64,000 bases of DNA from Diaminobutyricibacter sp. McL0608 (GCF_039613825.1 NZ_CP154826.1:3782001-3846000), one strand, 5' to 3'; counted from the stretch's first letter, positions 23,590 through 32,325 are shown. Translations and numbers: made by a program. The notes: generated by a model from the letters alone, not told the origin.

Positions 23590-24342
23590 ATGTTCGAGCC
23601 CACCTCCGAGGGAATGCTCTTCGACGCAGTGAGCCGGTCGTACCGCGGCGGCATCGGCGTGAACGACCTCGAGCTGCAGATCAGGCCCGGCGAGGTTCAC
23701 GCGCTGGTCGGGATGAACGGCGCGGGCAAGTCCACCCTGATGAAGGTACTGCTCGGGATGCTGCGGCCTGATGCGGGAACCGTGCGTATCGGCGGCCAGG
23801 ACATCCGTCACGCCGGGCCCGACCTCTGGTCACGGGTCGGGGCGCTCGTCGAGACTCCGCTCGTCTATCCGGAATTCACTGTGACGGCATCCCTGCTGCT
23901 GAGCGCGACACTGCGTCGGGTCGCATCCGAGCGGCGGATGCGTATGGTCGCGGATGCGATCGTCGAGTTCCGTCTCGACGAGTTCTCGGCGAATCGCGCG
24001 CGGACACTCTCGACCGGAAACCGCCAGCGCCTGGGTCTGGCCTCCGCCCTCCAGCACCAGCCGGATTTCGTCGTGCTCGACGAGCCGACGAGCGCCCTGG
24101 ACCCGGCCGGGACCCTTCTCCTGCGCGACGTCCTGCGCCGACGCGCGGCAGCTGGAGCCGCGATCCTGGTTTCCAGCCACCATCTCGACGAGGTCGCGAG
24201 GGTCGCAGACAGGATCACCGTGATGAACGCGGGGCGGCTGATCGGCGGCCTCGACCCCGGCGGCGTCGAGCTGGAGCGGGCGTTCTTCGCTCTCGTGCTC
24301 GACGACGACGAACACCACCACCCGACGGGAGCGTTGCGATGA
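23590..24342 (+). CDS. ABC transporter ATP-binding protein
   Basis: A 250-residue ABC ATPase: Walker A GMNGAGKST at 41-49, a signature that reads LSTGNRQ (140-146) instead of LSGGQ, Walker B VVLDEP at 161-166 and the switch histidine in SSHHLDEV. The C-terminus ends in an unusual Asp/His-rich DDDEHHHP. It pairs with the membrane protein that follows by ATGA overlap and forms an ABC-2 type exporter. ATG 23590 is used; ATG 23614 is also possible. Confidence 0.88.
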   Translation: MFEPTSEGMLFDAVSRSYRGGIGVNDLELQIRPGEVHALVGMNGAGKSTLMKVLLGMLRPDAGTVRIGGQDIRHAGPDLWSRVGALVETPLVYPEFTVTASLLLSATLRRVASERRMRMVADAIVEFRLDEFSANRARTLSTGNRQRLGLASALQHQPDFVVLDEPTSALDPAGTLLLRDVLRRRAAAGAAILVSSHHLDEVARVADRITVMNAGRLIGGLDPGGVELERAFFALVLDDDEHHHPTGALR

Positions 24343-25106
24343 GCGCCGGAGGACTGGGGGCTGCCGTCTCTGTCGAGGGACGCAAGCTGTTCGCCGCGCG
24401 CGTTCCGCTTGCGACCGCGATCCTGCTGGTCGTCGGCGTCACGGCGATCGGTCTGTCGACCACTGTGGCGGCCGAGACCGGTTCGCCGGGCGTGGTTGCG
24501 AAGCTCGGTCCGCTCGTGGCCGCAGGCGGGTGGCCCGGCTACGTGAACGCGGCGCTCCAGGTCACTGCGGCCGGAAGCGCGGGAGCCTGCGGGATCCTGC
24601 TGAGCTGGACGTTCGGCCGCGAGTTCAGCGAAGGCACCGTCACCGGGCTCTTCGCACTCCCGGTCTCGCGGGGCGCCATCGCAGCCTCGAAGCTGATCGT
24701 CTACCTCGCCTGGTCGGTCGTGGCCGCCGTCGCTGTGACGATCGCACTGTTCACGGTCGGCCTGCTCGCCGGCTTCGGCGTCCCTGAGCCGGCAGACCTG
24801 GGCGCTGCCGCGCGCCTTCCGGTTCTGGTGGTGCTGACATCGTCGGTCGTGGTCCCGGTGGCCTGGGTCGCCACCCTCAGCCGTGGCCTCCTCGGTGGGA
24901 TCGCCGCGACGATCGCACTCGTCGTCAGCGCCCAGGTCCTCGTGTTCTCGGGTGCCGGGTCGTGGTATCCGCCGGCCGCCCCCGCGCTGTGGGCGCTGGA
25001 CCCGACGGGCGCGAATACCGTCGCCGTCGCAGTGGCGTTCGCCGTACCGGTCGTGTTCACCGGCCTGACCCTCTTCGCCTGGCGACGCCTGCAGCTCGAC
25101 CGGTAG
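24339..25106 (+). CDS. ABC-2 type transporter permease
   Basis: A 255-residue protein with six transmembrane segments and the layout of ABC-2 permeases that work with an ATPase of the CcmA/NatA kind (GREFSEGTVTGLFALPVSRG after helix 2 is the typical coupling region). It overlaps the ATPase gene by 4 bases. The exported substrate (lipid, peptide or drug) is not predictable. Its transcript runs into palindromic element copy 4. Confidence 0.85.
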   Translation: MSAGGLGAAVSVEGRKLFAARVPLATAILLVVGVTAIGLSTTVAAETGSPGVVAKLGPLVAAGGWPGYVNAALQVTAAGSAGACGILLSWTFGREFSEGTVTGLFALPVSRGAIAASKLIVYLAWSVVAAVAVTIALFTVGLLAGFGVPEPADLGAAARLPVLVVLTSSVVVPVAWVATLSRGLLGGIAATIALVVSAQVLVFSGAGSWYPPAAPALWALDPTGANTVAVAVAFAVPVVFTGLTLFAWRRLQLDR

Positions 25107-25130
25107 CGCGCGGCCCAGCGGAAAGGCCCC

Positions 25131-25201
25131 GCCGAGCGTGACGCTTCCGGTCGAGAACGTCAGGCGTGCGGGGCACGCTCGACCGGAACGGTCACGCTGG
25201 C
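25131..25201. repeat. 72-bp palindromic element, copy 4
   Basis: 71 bp between two convergent genes (ABC permease and glycosidase). Left GCCGAGCGTGACGC, inner TTCCGGTCGAG and GCTCGACCGGAA, right GTCACGCTGGC with one base lost. The inner arms are here perfectly complementary over 11 bases, so a strong hairpin can form and act as a two-way terminator. Confidence 0.8.
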
Positions 25202-25220
25202 AGGGCCTCGCGCCGAAAAC

Positions 25221-27479
25221 TCAGGATGCGGCGTGCACCTGCGCGTTCACGGCACCGACCAGCTGGTCGAGCATCTCCGAGGTGATCGGGCTGCCCGGGA
25301 AGGCCGCGACGCGGTTGAGCGGCATCGACTCGGCCATCCGCAGCATCGCGGGGTCGGCGAGCATGGCGCCCATCTCGCTGCCCGCGGACTGCGCGAATGC
25401 CGCGCCGAGGAACTGGCCGCCGATCGGGTGCTTCAGCCATTCGCCGAGCGTGGAGTCGAGCTTGAGCTCGGCGAGGCCGGCGTCACCGGTGACCGCGACG
25501 ACGACCTCGGCGCGGAGGTCCCGCGACGACGCCCCGACCGACACGACGTAGTCGCCGCTCTCGACGATCCAGGAGCCGGATTCGATGTCGAAGTACGCGA
25601 GGTCCTCCGACGGGATCACGATCGTCACCTCACGGCTCGCCCCCGCGGCGACCTCGACGCTCGCGAAGCCCTTGAGCTCGCGAACCGGGCGGACGGCATC
25701 CGATCCGGGAACCCCGACATAGACCTGCGCAACCTCGCGACCGTCGCGCGCGCCCGTGTTGGCGATCGTCAGGGTCACCTCGAGCCCGACCTCGCTCTGC
25801 ACCGCGGACACACCCGAGTACTCGAACGTCGTGTACGAGAGGCCGTGACCGAACGCGAAGTCGACGGCGGCATCGCGGCTGTCGTAGTAGCGGTAGCCCA
25901 CGAACAGGCCCTCGCCGTAGCGGACGTGGCCGGCCTCACCCGGGAAGTCGAGGTACGCGGGGGTGTCTTCGAGGCGCACCGGGATGGTCTCCGCCAGTCG
26001 ACCGGACGGGTTCACCGCACCGACGAGTACGTCGGCGATCGCGCCGCCGCCGGCCTGGCCGAGAAGCCAGCCCTCGACGATCGCCGATGCGCGCCCCGCC
26101 CAGCCGGAGAGCCGCACGACTCCACCGTTGGACAGGACCACTGCGACCCGTGCGTTCGCGGCGAGCACCGCTTCGAGCAGCGCGGTCTGCGCCGCGGGGA
26201 TCTCGAGGTGGTCGCGGTCGAAGCCTTCCGACTCGTCCTCGCCCGGCAGGCCGACGAACACGACGGCGACATCGGCGGCGGCTGCGACAGCCACCGCTTC
26301 GTCGAGGAGGCCCGCGTCGTCCGCGCCGCCGAGCGCGTACCCCGGGGCGAACGTGACGTCGGTCGATCCGGCGAGCGCACGGAACTCATCCAGTGCGTTG
26401 TCCAGCCGGGTCGGCACGATCTGCGAGCTGCCGGCGCCCTGGTACCGCGGCGTGCGCGCGAATTCGCCGATCACGGCCACCTTCGCACCCGACGTCGGGT
26501 CGATCGGGAGGATGCCGTCGTTCGTGAGCAGCACGATGCTGCGGCCGGCGGCCTCGCGAGCGAGCGCGTGGTGCACGTCGCGGTCGTAGTCGGCAGACGC
26601 ATCCGCCCCGTTCACCGCTTTCTCGATCAGGTCGATGACGCGGTTCGCGCCCGTGTCGAGCACTGACTCGTCGAGCTCGCCCGAGGCGACCGCTGCGACG
26701 AGCAGCGCATCCGTGACGCCGTTGCTCGACGGCATCTCGAGGTCGAGACCCGCGACCAGCGCATCCACCCGGTTGTTCACAGCGCCCCAGTCCGAGACGA
26801 CGAGACCGTCGAAACCCCACTCGTCGCGCAGGACGCTGGTCAGCAGCCACGGGTTCTCGCTCGCGTACACGCCGTTGATGCGGTTGTACGAGCACATGAC
26901 CGTCCACGGCTGGGCGTGCTCGACGACGTGCTGGAAGCCGCGCAGGTAGATCTCGCGCAGGGGGCGCTCGTCGATGTCGGCGCTCACGCGCATCCGGTCG
27001 GTCTCCTGGTTGTTGGCGGCGAAGTGCTTCAGCGAGGCACCGACGCCGCGCGCCTGGAGGCCGTCGACGAGGGCTGCGCCGAGGCGGCCGCTGAGGATGG
27101 GGTCCTCCGACAGGTACTCGAAGTTGCGACCGCAGAGAGGGGAGCGCTTGATGTTGATGCCGGGGCCGAGCAGCACACCGACGCCTTCGGCTTTCGCCTC
27201 GTCGCCTAGGGCGTTGCCCACGCGCTCGAGCAGCTGCGGGTCCCAGGTGGATCCGAGAGCGACCGCGGGCGGGAAGCAGGTCGCGGGCACGCTGTCGCCG
27301 ATGCCGAGGTGGTCGCCTCCCTCGCGCTGCTTGCGAACGCCGTGGGGTCCGTCGGTGAGGTAGATCGCGGGGATGCCGACACGATCGACCCCCTTCGACT
27401 CCCAGAAACTCGCGCCGCTGGTGAGCGACGCCTTCTCTTCTGTGGTCAGCGCGTCTGCGCGAGGAAGCGTGGTGGCCAT
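25221..27479 (-). CDS. Family 3 glycoside hydrolase (beta-glucosidase type)
   Basis: A 752-residue enzyme. The N-terminal (beta/alpha)8 domain carries KHF (151-153) and the nucleophile Asp230 in GLVVSDWGA. The middle alpha/beta sandwich follows, and a fibronectin III-like domain lies near 590-660 (VTLTIANTGARDGREVAQVY), as in bacterial GH3 beta-glucosidases/xylosidases. No signal peptide, so it acts in the cytoplasm on imported oligosaccharides. Start ATG 27479 with AAGGAG; the open frame continues upstream but without a ribosome site. No sugar transporter is adjacent. Confidence 0.92.
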   Translation of the reverse strand: MATTLPRADALTTEEKASLTSGASFWESKGVDRVGIPAIYLTDGPHGVRKQREGGDHLGIGDSVPATCFPPAVALGSTWDPQLLERVGNALGDEAKAEGVGVLLGPGINIKRSPLCGRNFEYLSEDPILSGRLGAALVDGLQARGVGASLKHFAANNQETDRMRVSADIDERPLREIYLRGFQHVVEHAQPWTVMCSYNRINGVYASENPWLLTSVLRDEWGFDGLVVSDWGAVNNRVDALVAGLDLEMPSSNGVTDALLVAAVASGELDESVLDTGANRVIDLIEKAVNGADASADYDRDVHHALAREAAGRSIVLLTNDGILPIDPTSGAKVAVIGEFARTPRYQGAGSSQIVPTRLDNALDEFRALAGSTDVTFAPGYALGGADDAGLLDEAVAVAAAADVAVVFVGLPGEDESEGFDRDHLEIPAAQTALLEAVLAANARVAVVLSNGGVVRLSGWAGRASAIVEGWLLGQAGGGAIADVLVGAVNPSGRLAETIPVRLEDTPAYLDFPGEAGHVRYGEGLFVGYRYYDSRDAAVDFAFGHGLSYTTFEYSGVSAVQSEVGLEVTLTIANTGARDGREVAQVYVGVPGSDAVRPVRELKGFASVEVAAGASREVTIVIPSEDLAYFDIESGSWIVESGDYVVSVGASSRDLRAEVVVAVTGDAGLAELKLDSTLGEWLKHPIGGQFLGAAFAQSAGSEMGAMLADPAMLRMAESMPLNRVAAFPGSPITSEMLDQLVGAVNAQVHAAS

Positions 27480-27544
27480 GATTCTCCTTCGATACGGTCG
27501 CGAATACCTTACATCACTCGGTTTTTGTGTGGCTGGGTGCTTGC

Positions 27545-27646
27545 TCATAAAACAGGAGATCGTGTGACAGGAGTGACGGATGCGGTCCAAACGGCCCGGA
27601 TCCGGCCACTTTCGCCCCATCCGTCACACGATCTCCTGTTTTATGA
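27545..27646. terminator. 24-bp perfect inverted repeat, probable two-way terminator
   Basis: Positions 27545-27568 and 27623-27646 are perfectly complementary over 24 bp with a 54-base centre. The left arm begins TCATAAAACAGGAG and the right arm ends CTCCTGTTTTATGA, giving a T-run after the stem in both directions. GGATG (27578-27582) and CATCC (27618-27622) extend the stem by 5 bp. The right arm contains the TAA stop of the YciI gene. Confidence 0.7.
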
Positions 27647-27940
27647 ACGCCCCCGCAGCAGCGAAACGCGGAACTCGCGCAGCTCCCCGCGGGCGAACCC
27701 TTCTGCCACGACCGGATCCTCGGCCATGATCCGCTCGGCCGCGGCCCTGTCGGGCGCCTCGAAGATCGTGATCCCCGTGTTGACGGACCCGAGCGTCGGG
27801 CCGGCCAGCACCAGGTCGCCGTCGGCGAGCATCCGCTTGAGCCGTGCGAAGTGGCGCTCCCACGCCTCGTCTTCGGCCTCCGTCATCGTCTCTGCGAAGT
27901 CCTCGCGCGGCGGATGGATGAAGTACACCCAATCACTCAC
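27641..27940 (-). CDS. YciI family protein
   Basis: A 99-residue ferredoxin-like fold protein: DWVYFIHPPRE at the start, HFARLKRMLADGDLVLAGPT with the conserved His-Leu-Gly pattern, and AERIMAEDPVVAEGF near the end. YciI proteins are small dimeric enzymes or sensors with a His-Asp pair. GTG 27940 overlaps the MFS gene stop as GTGA, so both are co-translated. The transcript ends in a 24-bp hairpin. Confidence 0.85.
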   Translation of the reverse strand: MSDWVYFIHPPREDFAETMTEAEDEAWERHFARLKRMLADGDLVLAGPTLGSVNTGITIFEAPDRAAAERIMAEDPVVAEGFARGELREFRVSLLRGRS

Positions 27941-29445
27941 GGCGTCGCCCCGGACGTGCCGCCGTCGCCATCGGTGTCGGGCTCGACCGCCGGCGTCGGC
28001 CTGGTCGGCGTCCCCGCCAGCGGCCGGTCATGGCTGGGCGCTGCGGCCTCCGGCGTGACCGGCGTGACCACGTGCTGGTTGCGGATGCCCGCGAAGGAGA
28101 CGATTCCGCCGGCGATGAACAGCAGGGAGACCACGAACACCACGCGATGGAACGCGTCGACGTCGAGCACCGCCCCGACGATCGCCCCGGCACACGCCAC
28201 CGCGATGAGGCCGGCGACGCGGGACACGGCGTTGTTGATCGCCGAGCCGATCCCGCTCTGCGCCGGACTGATCGAGCCGAGGATCGCTGCGGTCAGCGGC
28301 GCGACGGTCACCGACAGTCCGAGCCCGAAGAGCAGGATGCCCGGCAGCAGTTGCGTCCAGAAGTTGACGGGATCGGTCGTCGTCAGCATCAGCAGGAAGC
28401 CCGCTCCGATGATGAGGGGACCTGCGGTCATGAAGAGTCGCGGCCCGTGTTTGCCGGCGAGCGAACCGAACAGGGTCGAGAGCGAGATCGACAGGATGGC
28501 GAGCGGGATGGTCGCGAGTCCGGCCGCGAACGCCGTGAACCCGGCGACCTCCTGCAGGAAGATCGTGATGATGAACTGGCCGAGCGCGAGGCCGGCGTAG
28601 ATCGCGGCGGTTGCGATGTTGCCGAAGCCGAAGTTGCGAACGCGGAACAGCCCGAGCGGCATCATCGGATGCTGCACGCGCGTCTCCCACCAGAGGAACG
28701 CCCCGAAGCAGGCCAGGCCGAGGATCAGCGGAAGGTAGACGACCGGGCTGCTCCAGCCGAGCCTGCCCTGCTCGATGAGCGCGAAGACCGGGCCGGCCAG
28801 ACCGAGCGAGGCGAGGACGGCGCCGATCACGTCGATCCGCGTGCCGCTTCCGCCGTGGCCGGACGACGGGATGCGCGCGAGCAGCACCAGCGTGACGGCG
28901 ATCGGCAGCACGTTCACCGCGAACACCCAGCGCCAGCTGAGCGTGTCCACGAAGAAGCCGCCGAGCAGCGGGCCGAGCACGAACGCGAGTCCGGTCCAGG
29001 CGGTCCAGGCTCCGATCGCTTTCGCGCGCGCAGCACCGGCGAAGGTCGCCGTGATCATCGCGAGCGAGCTCGGCACGAGCAGCGCGGCACCGGCCCCTTG
29101 CACGGCGCGCGCGATGATCAGCACAAGCGAGCTGGGTGCGATGGCGCAGGCGACGGATGCAAGGCCGAAGATGACGAGACCGGCCCGCAGCACGCCGACG
29201 CGGCCGAAGGTGTCGGAGATCGATCCGGCGACGAGGATGAGCGACCCGAGTGTCAGGAGGTAGGCGTCGACGACCCATTGCTGGGTCTCGATGCCTCCCC
29301 CGAGTTCGCGGGTGATGGCGGGCAGTGCCACGTTGACGATCGACCCGTCGAGGAAGGCGACGAAGGAGGCGAGGATCGCGACGATGAGGACGGTGCGGGG
29401 GTTCCCCTTCATCATCCCGGAGGCCGGTTCGGCGGATGAGGTCAC
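27937..29445 (-). CDS. MFS transporter, DHA2 (EmrB/QacA) family
   Basis: A 502-residue permease with about 14 helices. The first helix reads FVAFLDGSIVNVALPAITRE, the D1 motif of 14-helix drug/H+ antiporters, and motif A appears as GSISDTFGR. Family members export drugs, dyes or lipids. Start GTG 29445. The divergent DHFR-like gene and the palindromic site between them suggest a common repressor. Confidence 0.88.
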   Translation of the reverse strand: MTSSAEPASGMMKGNPRTVLIVAILASFVAFLDGSIVNVALPAITRELGGGIETQQWVVDAYLLTLGSLILVAGSISDTFGRVGVLRAGLVIFGLASVACAIAPSSLVLIIARAVQGAGAALLVPSSLAMITATFAGAARAKAIGAWTAWTGLAFVLGPLLGGFFVDTLSWRWVFAVNVLPIAVTLVLLARIPSSGHGGSGTRIDVIGAVLASLGLAGPVFALIEQGRLGWSSPVVYLPLILGLACFGAFLWWETRVQHPMMPLGLFRVRNFGFGNIATAAIYAGLALGQFIITIFLQEVAGFTAFAAGLATIPLAILSISLSTLFGSLAGKHGPRLFMTAGPLIIGAGFLLMLTTTDPVNFWTQLLPGILLFGLGLSVTVAPLTAAILGSISPAQSGIGSAINNAVSRVAGLIAVACAGAIVGAVLDVDAFHRVVFVVSLLFIAGGIVSFAGIRNQHVVTPVTPEAAAPSHDRPLAGTPTRPTPAVEPDTDGDGGTSGATP

Positions 29446-29522
29446 ATCGCCAACCTAGCGAGAGCCGCGGGCCGCGTCGAGGGTGCGCATCCGATCCGCT
29501 CCCACCGACGAACAGAATAGTC

Positions 29523-29540
29523 TTGACAAACGAATTTGTC
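29523..29540. promoter_or_regulatory. Palindromic operator overlapping a -35 box
   Basis: GACAAA-CGAA-TTTGTC at 29525-29540 is a perfect 6-4-6 palindrome; TTGACA (29523-29528) on the plus strand is a consensus -35 box inside it. On the minus strand TATTCT follows at the right distance for a -10 of the MFS gene. A TetR/MarR-type repressor could shut off both divergent genes from here. No regulator gene is adjacent, though an ArsR gene lies 700 bases on. Confidence 0.55.
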
Positions 29541-29580
29541 GGTGAGAAGGTGGAGACACCAAACAGAAGGAGTGATCGAA

Positions 29581-30174
29581 ATGACACGGATCATGCTCGG
29601 AATGAGCGTCTCGCTCGACGGCTACGTCGCGACCACCGATGGGCGCGTCGACTGGGTCTTCCCCAACTTCGACGACGAGTTCACCGCCGACACGATGGAA
29701 CTGCTCACCGGCCTCGACACCATGCTGCTCGGCCGCGGCAACTACGTGGAACAGTCCGGCGCCTGGGCGCACGCGACCGGCCCACTCGCCGACATCATGA
29801 ACAACGCACAGAAGATCGTGTTCTCGAACACGCTCGAGACCGCCGACTGGGTCAACTCGCGGCTCGCGACCGCAACCCCCGAAGAAGAGATCGCCCGCCT
29901 GCGCGAGCAGGGCGTCGAGAACGTCGGCGTCGCCGGCGGCGCACGCTTCGCCCAGTACCTGTCGAGCCGTGGACTCATCGACGAATACCGGCTGAGCGTG
30001 CATCCGATCGCTCTCGGCGCCGGTCTTCCGCTCTTCACGACGACCGTCCCGCTGCGCCTCATCGGGTCCCGCACCTACGCGACCGGCCTGACCACCAACC
30101 GCTACGTTCCCGCATCCGCCCCCGACCTGGAGACCGTGGGAGCCGCCCGCGACCGCGTCCACGGGGCGGCCTGA
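29581..30174 (+). CDS. Dihydrofolate reductase family (RibD C-terminal) protein
   Basis: A 197-residue protein of the DHFR/RibD-C fold: MSVSLDGYVATTDGRVDW at the N-terminus, TMLLGRGNY at 55-63 and VGVAGGARFAQYLSSRGLID near 125 are the usual NADPH-binding elements. It is of the YyaP/YwjB type, not classical folA; the substrate is unknown. ATG 29581 has AGAAGGAG. Confidence 0.87.
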   Translation: MTRIMLGMSVSLDGYVATTDGRVDWVFPNFDDEFTADTMELLTGLDTMLLGRGNYVEQSGAWAHATGPLADIMNNAQKIVFSNTLETADWVNSRLATATPEEEIARLREQGVENVGVAGGARFAQYLSSRGLIDEYRLSVHPIALGAGLPLFTTTVPLRLIGSRTYATGLTTNRYVPASAPDLETVGAARDRVHGAA

Positions 30175-30226
30175 TCCCGTCGGCTAGCCTGAACGCGTAC
30201 GCGGCCCACAACCACTCGAGGTTCCC

Positions 30227-30868
30227 ATGCTGGATGTAGCAGTCATCGAAGACACGGCCGCGGCCGAAGCCTCGCTCAACCCGATGCGCGCGCGGATGCT
30301 CGCCGAACTCGTCGACCCCCAGTCGGCGACGACGCTGGCGGGCAAGCTGCAGCTCCCCCGCCAGAAGGTCAACTACCACCTGCGCGAACTCGAACGGTTC
30401 GGGCTCGTGGAACTGGCCGAGGAGCGCCGCAAAGGCAACATGACCGAACGCGTGATGAGGGCCACCGCGGCGTCGTACGTCATCTCCCCGACGGCCCTCG
30501 CCGCAGTGCAACCCGACCCGGCCCGCTCGCCCGACCGCCTGTCGGCACGCTGGCTGCTCGCGCTCGCGGCGCGGCTGGTGAGGGATGTGGGCGAACTGAT
30601 CACCGGCGCGACCCGCGCCAACAAGGCCCTGGCGACATTCGCGCTCGACGGCGAGATCCGGTTCGCGACTGCGGCCGACCGTGCAGCATTCGCGGAAGAA
30701 CTCACCACCAGTGTCGCGGGGCTGGTCTCGAAATACCATTCGGAGGCCGCACCCGGCGGTCGCGACTTCCGCTTCGTCGTGGCCGTGCATCCGAGCACGA
30801 AGGCCGCGCATCCGACAGCCACACCGACATCCGCGCCAGCCGAGGCGCCGCACCCCGAGGAGAACTGA
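30227..30868 (+). CDS. ArsR-type winged-helix transcriptional regulator
   Basis: A 213-residue regulator with an N-terminal winged helix (about 15-85: NPMRARMLAELVDPQSATTL, LPRQKVNYHLRELERFGLVE) and a longer helical C-terminal domain. The C-terminus is a low-complexity Thr/Pro/Ala tail. It overlaps the SRPBCC gene by one base (TGATG). ArsR-SRPBCC pairs are common in actinobacteria and the regulator usually controls its own operon. No metal-binding cysteines are present. Confidence 0.85.
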   Translation: MLDVAVIEDTAAAEASLNPMRARMLAELVDPQSATTLAGKLQLPRQKVNYHLRELERFGLVELAEERRKGNMTERVMRATAASYVISPTALAAVQPDPARSPDRLSARWLLALAARLVRDVGELITGATRANKALATFALDGEIRFATAADRAAFAEELTTSVAGLVSKYHSEAAPGGRDFRFVVAVHPSTKAAHPTATPTSAPAEAPHPEEN

Positions 30869-31608
30869 TGGGACACCCCTGGAAGAGCGACGACGAATTC
30901 GAGCTCGACGCAACACCCGAAGAGGTCTGGGAGGCCATCGCGTCCGGCCCCGGCATCGATTCCTGGTTCATGGGAGTCAGCTCGGTCGAGCCGGGCGTCG
31001 GCGGAGCGGTCAACACCGACTTCGGCGGGTTCGTGCAGCGGTCGGAGATCACCGCGTGGGAGCCGAACCGGCACCTCGCATACTCCAGCGAGGTCGGCCC
31101 CGACGGCCGGTTCATCGCGTTCGAATACCTCCTCGAAGCGCACGAAGGCGGCACGACCGTCATGCGCCAGGTCGCAACCGGGTTCCTTCCCGGAGACGAC
31201 TGGGAAGCCGAGTTCGAGGCGATGCTCACCGGCGGCATGATGTACCAGCGCACCCTGCGGTCGTATGTCGACCACTTCACCGGGCGCTTCGGCGTGCCCG
31301 TGTCGGCGATGGTGCAGCACCCGGATTTCGCGCGCGCCTGGGCAGGGATGCTCGATGACCTCGGACTCCCGGCGGATGCTGCCGAAGGAGACCGGGTCAC
31401 ACTCACTCCGTCAGGGTTCGCACCTATCACCGGAGTGATCGACTACCTCGCCGACGGCTACTTCGGGGTGCGCGCGGACGACGCGCTCTACCGCTTCTAC
31501 CGCGGGTTCTACGGGCCGGGACTCGGGCACCACGTCTTCGCGGAGGGCGCGGACCGCTCGGAGCTCGACGCGGTATGGCTCGCGTGGCTGGAACGCGCGG
31601 TAGCCTGA
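30868..31608 (+). CDS. SRPBCC (AHSA1-like) domain protein
   Basis: A 246-residue protein with a START/AHSA1-like fold in the first 150 residues (FELDATPEEVWEAIASGPGI, DSWFMGVSSVEPGVGG) and a C-terminal helical extension. Proteins of this kind bind hydrophobic ligands. Co-translated with the ArsR regulator upstream. The function is unknown. Confidence 0.85.
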   Translation: MGHPWKSDDEFELDATPEEVWEAIASGPGIDSWFMGVSSVEPGVGGAVNTDFGGFVQRSEITAWEPNRHLAYSSEVGPDGRFIAFEYLLEAHEGGTTVMRQVATGFLPGDDWEAEFEAMLTGGMMYQRTLRSYVDHFTGRFGVPVSAMVQHPDFARAWAGMLDDLGLPADAAEGDRVTLTPSGFAPITGVIDYLADGYFGVRADDALYRFYRGFYGPGLGHHVFAEGADRSELDAVWLAWLERAVA

Positions 31609-31658
31609 CGAGCCGAGGCGTCGGCCACGTGAATCGGGCCGGCGCCTGCGCTCGCCCG

Positions 31659-31904
31659 CTATTCGTCCCGTTCGGTGTAGTCGCCCTGCTCGGCTGACGC
31701 GTCGACGACCTCCTCGTTCCGCTCGGTCTCGGTGTACTCGCCCTCGATCAGCGGGTCGGGCGCACCCTTCTCGGTCTCGGTGTACTGCCCGTGGACCGTG
31801 CGCTCCTCGGGTCCCTCGGGCTCGGGGTCCGCTTCGGTGTAAAAACCTTCTTCGTGCTCGCGGTCGCGGTCGCCACCGTCAGCGGGTCCTTCGAACGTGC
31901 CCAT
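31659..31904 (-). CDS. Acidic protein with four YTE repeats
   Basis: An 81-residue disordered, acidic protein. Four copies of a (G/E)xYTExx motif (GFYTEAD, GQYTETE, GEYTETE, GDYTERD) are spaced by 13-18 residues. No family recognised. ATG 31904 has AAAGGAG seven bases upstream, so translation is likely. The 220 bases between this gene and the next contain no feature that I recognise. Confidence 0.6.
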   Translation of the reverse strand: MGTFEGPADGGDRDREHEEGFYTEADPEPEGPEERTVHGQYTETEKGAPDPLIEGEYTETERNEEVVDASAEQGDYTERDE

Positions 31905-32124
31905 GACTGCTCCTTTCGCCGGTGACATCCGCGTCGGGCGTTGGGGGGTGCGCTCGATCGCGGGCATCCGTGGTGCGACTCTACGCCCGCCGCTGCGCGC
32001 TCACTAGGGCTGCCCGCCTTCCGCCGGGAATCGGGCGCCGAGAATCGCTCGGGACGCCGAGAGTCGCCGCGGTGCGGGCGATGCTCGGCCGCAGGGGCGA
32101 TTCTCGATCGGGCGACAGGCGGCG

Positions 32125-32325
32125 CTAGCCGCGCTTCGTATATGCGGCCTTGCGGGACTTGGCGGCGTTGCGCTTCGCCTCATCCATTGCCCGCTGCATA
32201 CTCGGGTCGTTCCAGAACGAGGTGACGGCGTTCTTCATCTGCTCGTAGCGCTCGCGTCCCGCGCGGGTGCCCAGAACGTAGGCGATGAGGGCGATCACGA
32301 GGATCGCCAGGAAACGTGGACGCAT
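32125..32325 (-). CDS. YtxH-like small membrane-anchored protein
   Basis: A 66-residue protein with one N-terminal transmembrane helix (FLAILVIALIAYVLGTRAG) followed by a basic amphipathic helix (KNAVTSFWNDPSMQRAMDEA, then KRNAAKSRKAA). The GTRAGRERYEQ junction is typical of YtxH/DUF883-like proteins. ATG 32325 with AGGAGGGG. Function unknown, probably envelope stress. Confidence 0.7.
   Translation of the reverse strand: MRPRFLAILVIALIAYVLGTRAGRERYEQMKNAVTSFWNDPSMQRAMDEAKRNAAKSRKAAYTKRG

Noticed and set aside
24005-24030. CTCTCGACCGGAAA in the ABC ATPase gene as another palindromic element
   Set aside because: It encodes the LSTGN signature and lacks both the left arm and the outer ends; chance match. 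The same holds for CTCGACCGGAAA in fliI near 43183.
25233-26666. 477-residue plus-strand frame opposite the glycosidase
   Set aside because: Shadow frame due to high GC; no ribosome site and no recognisable domain.
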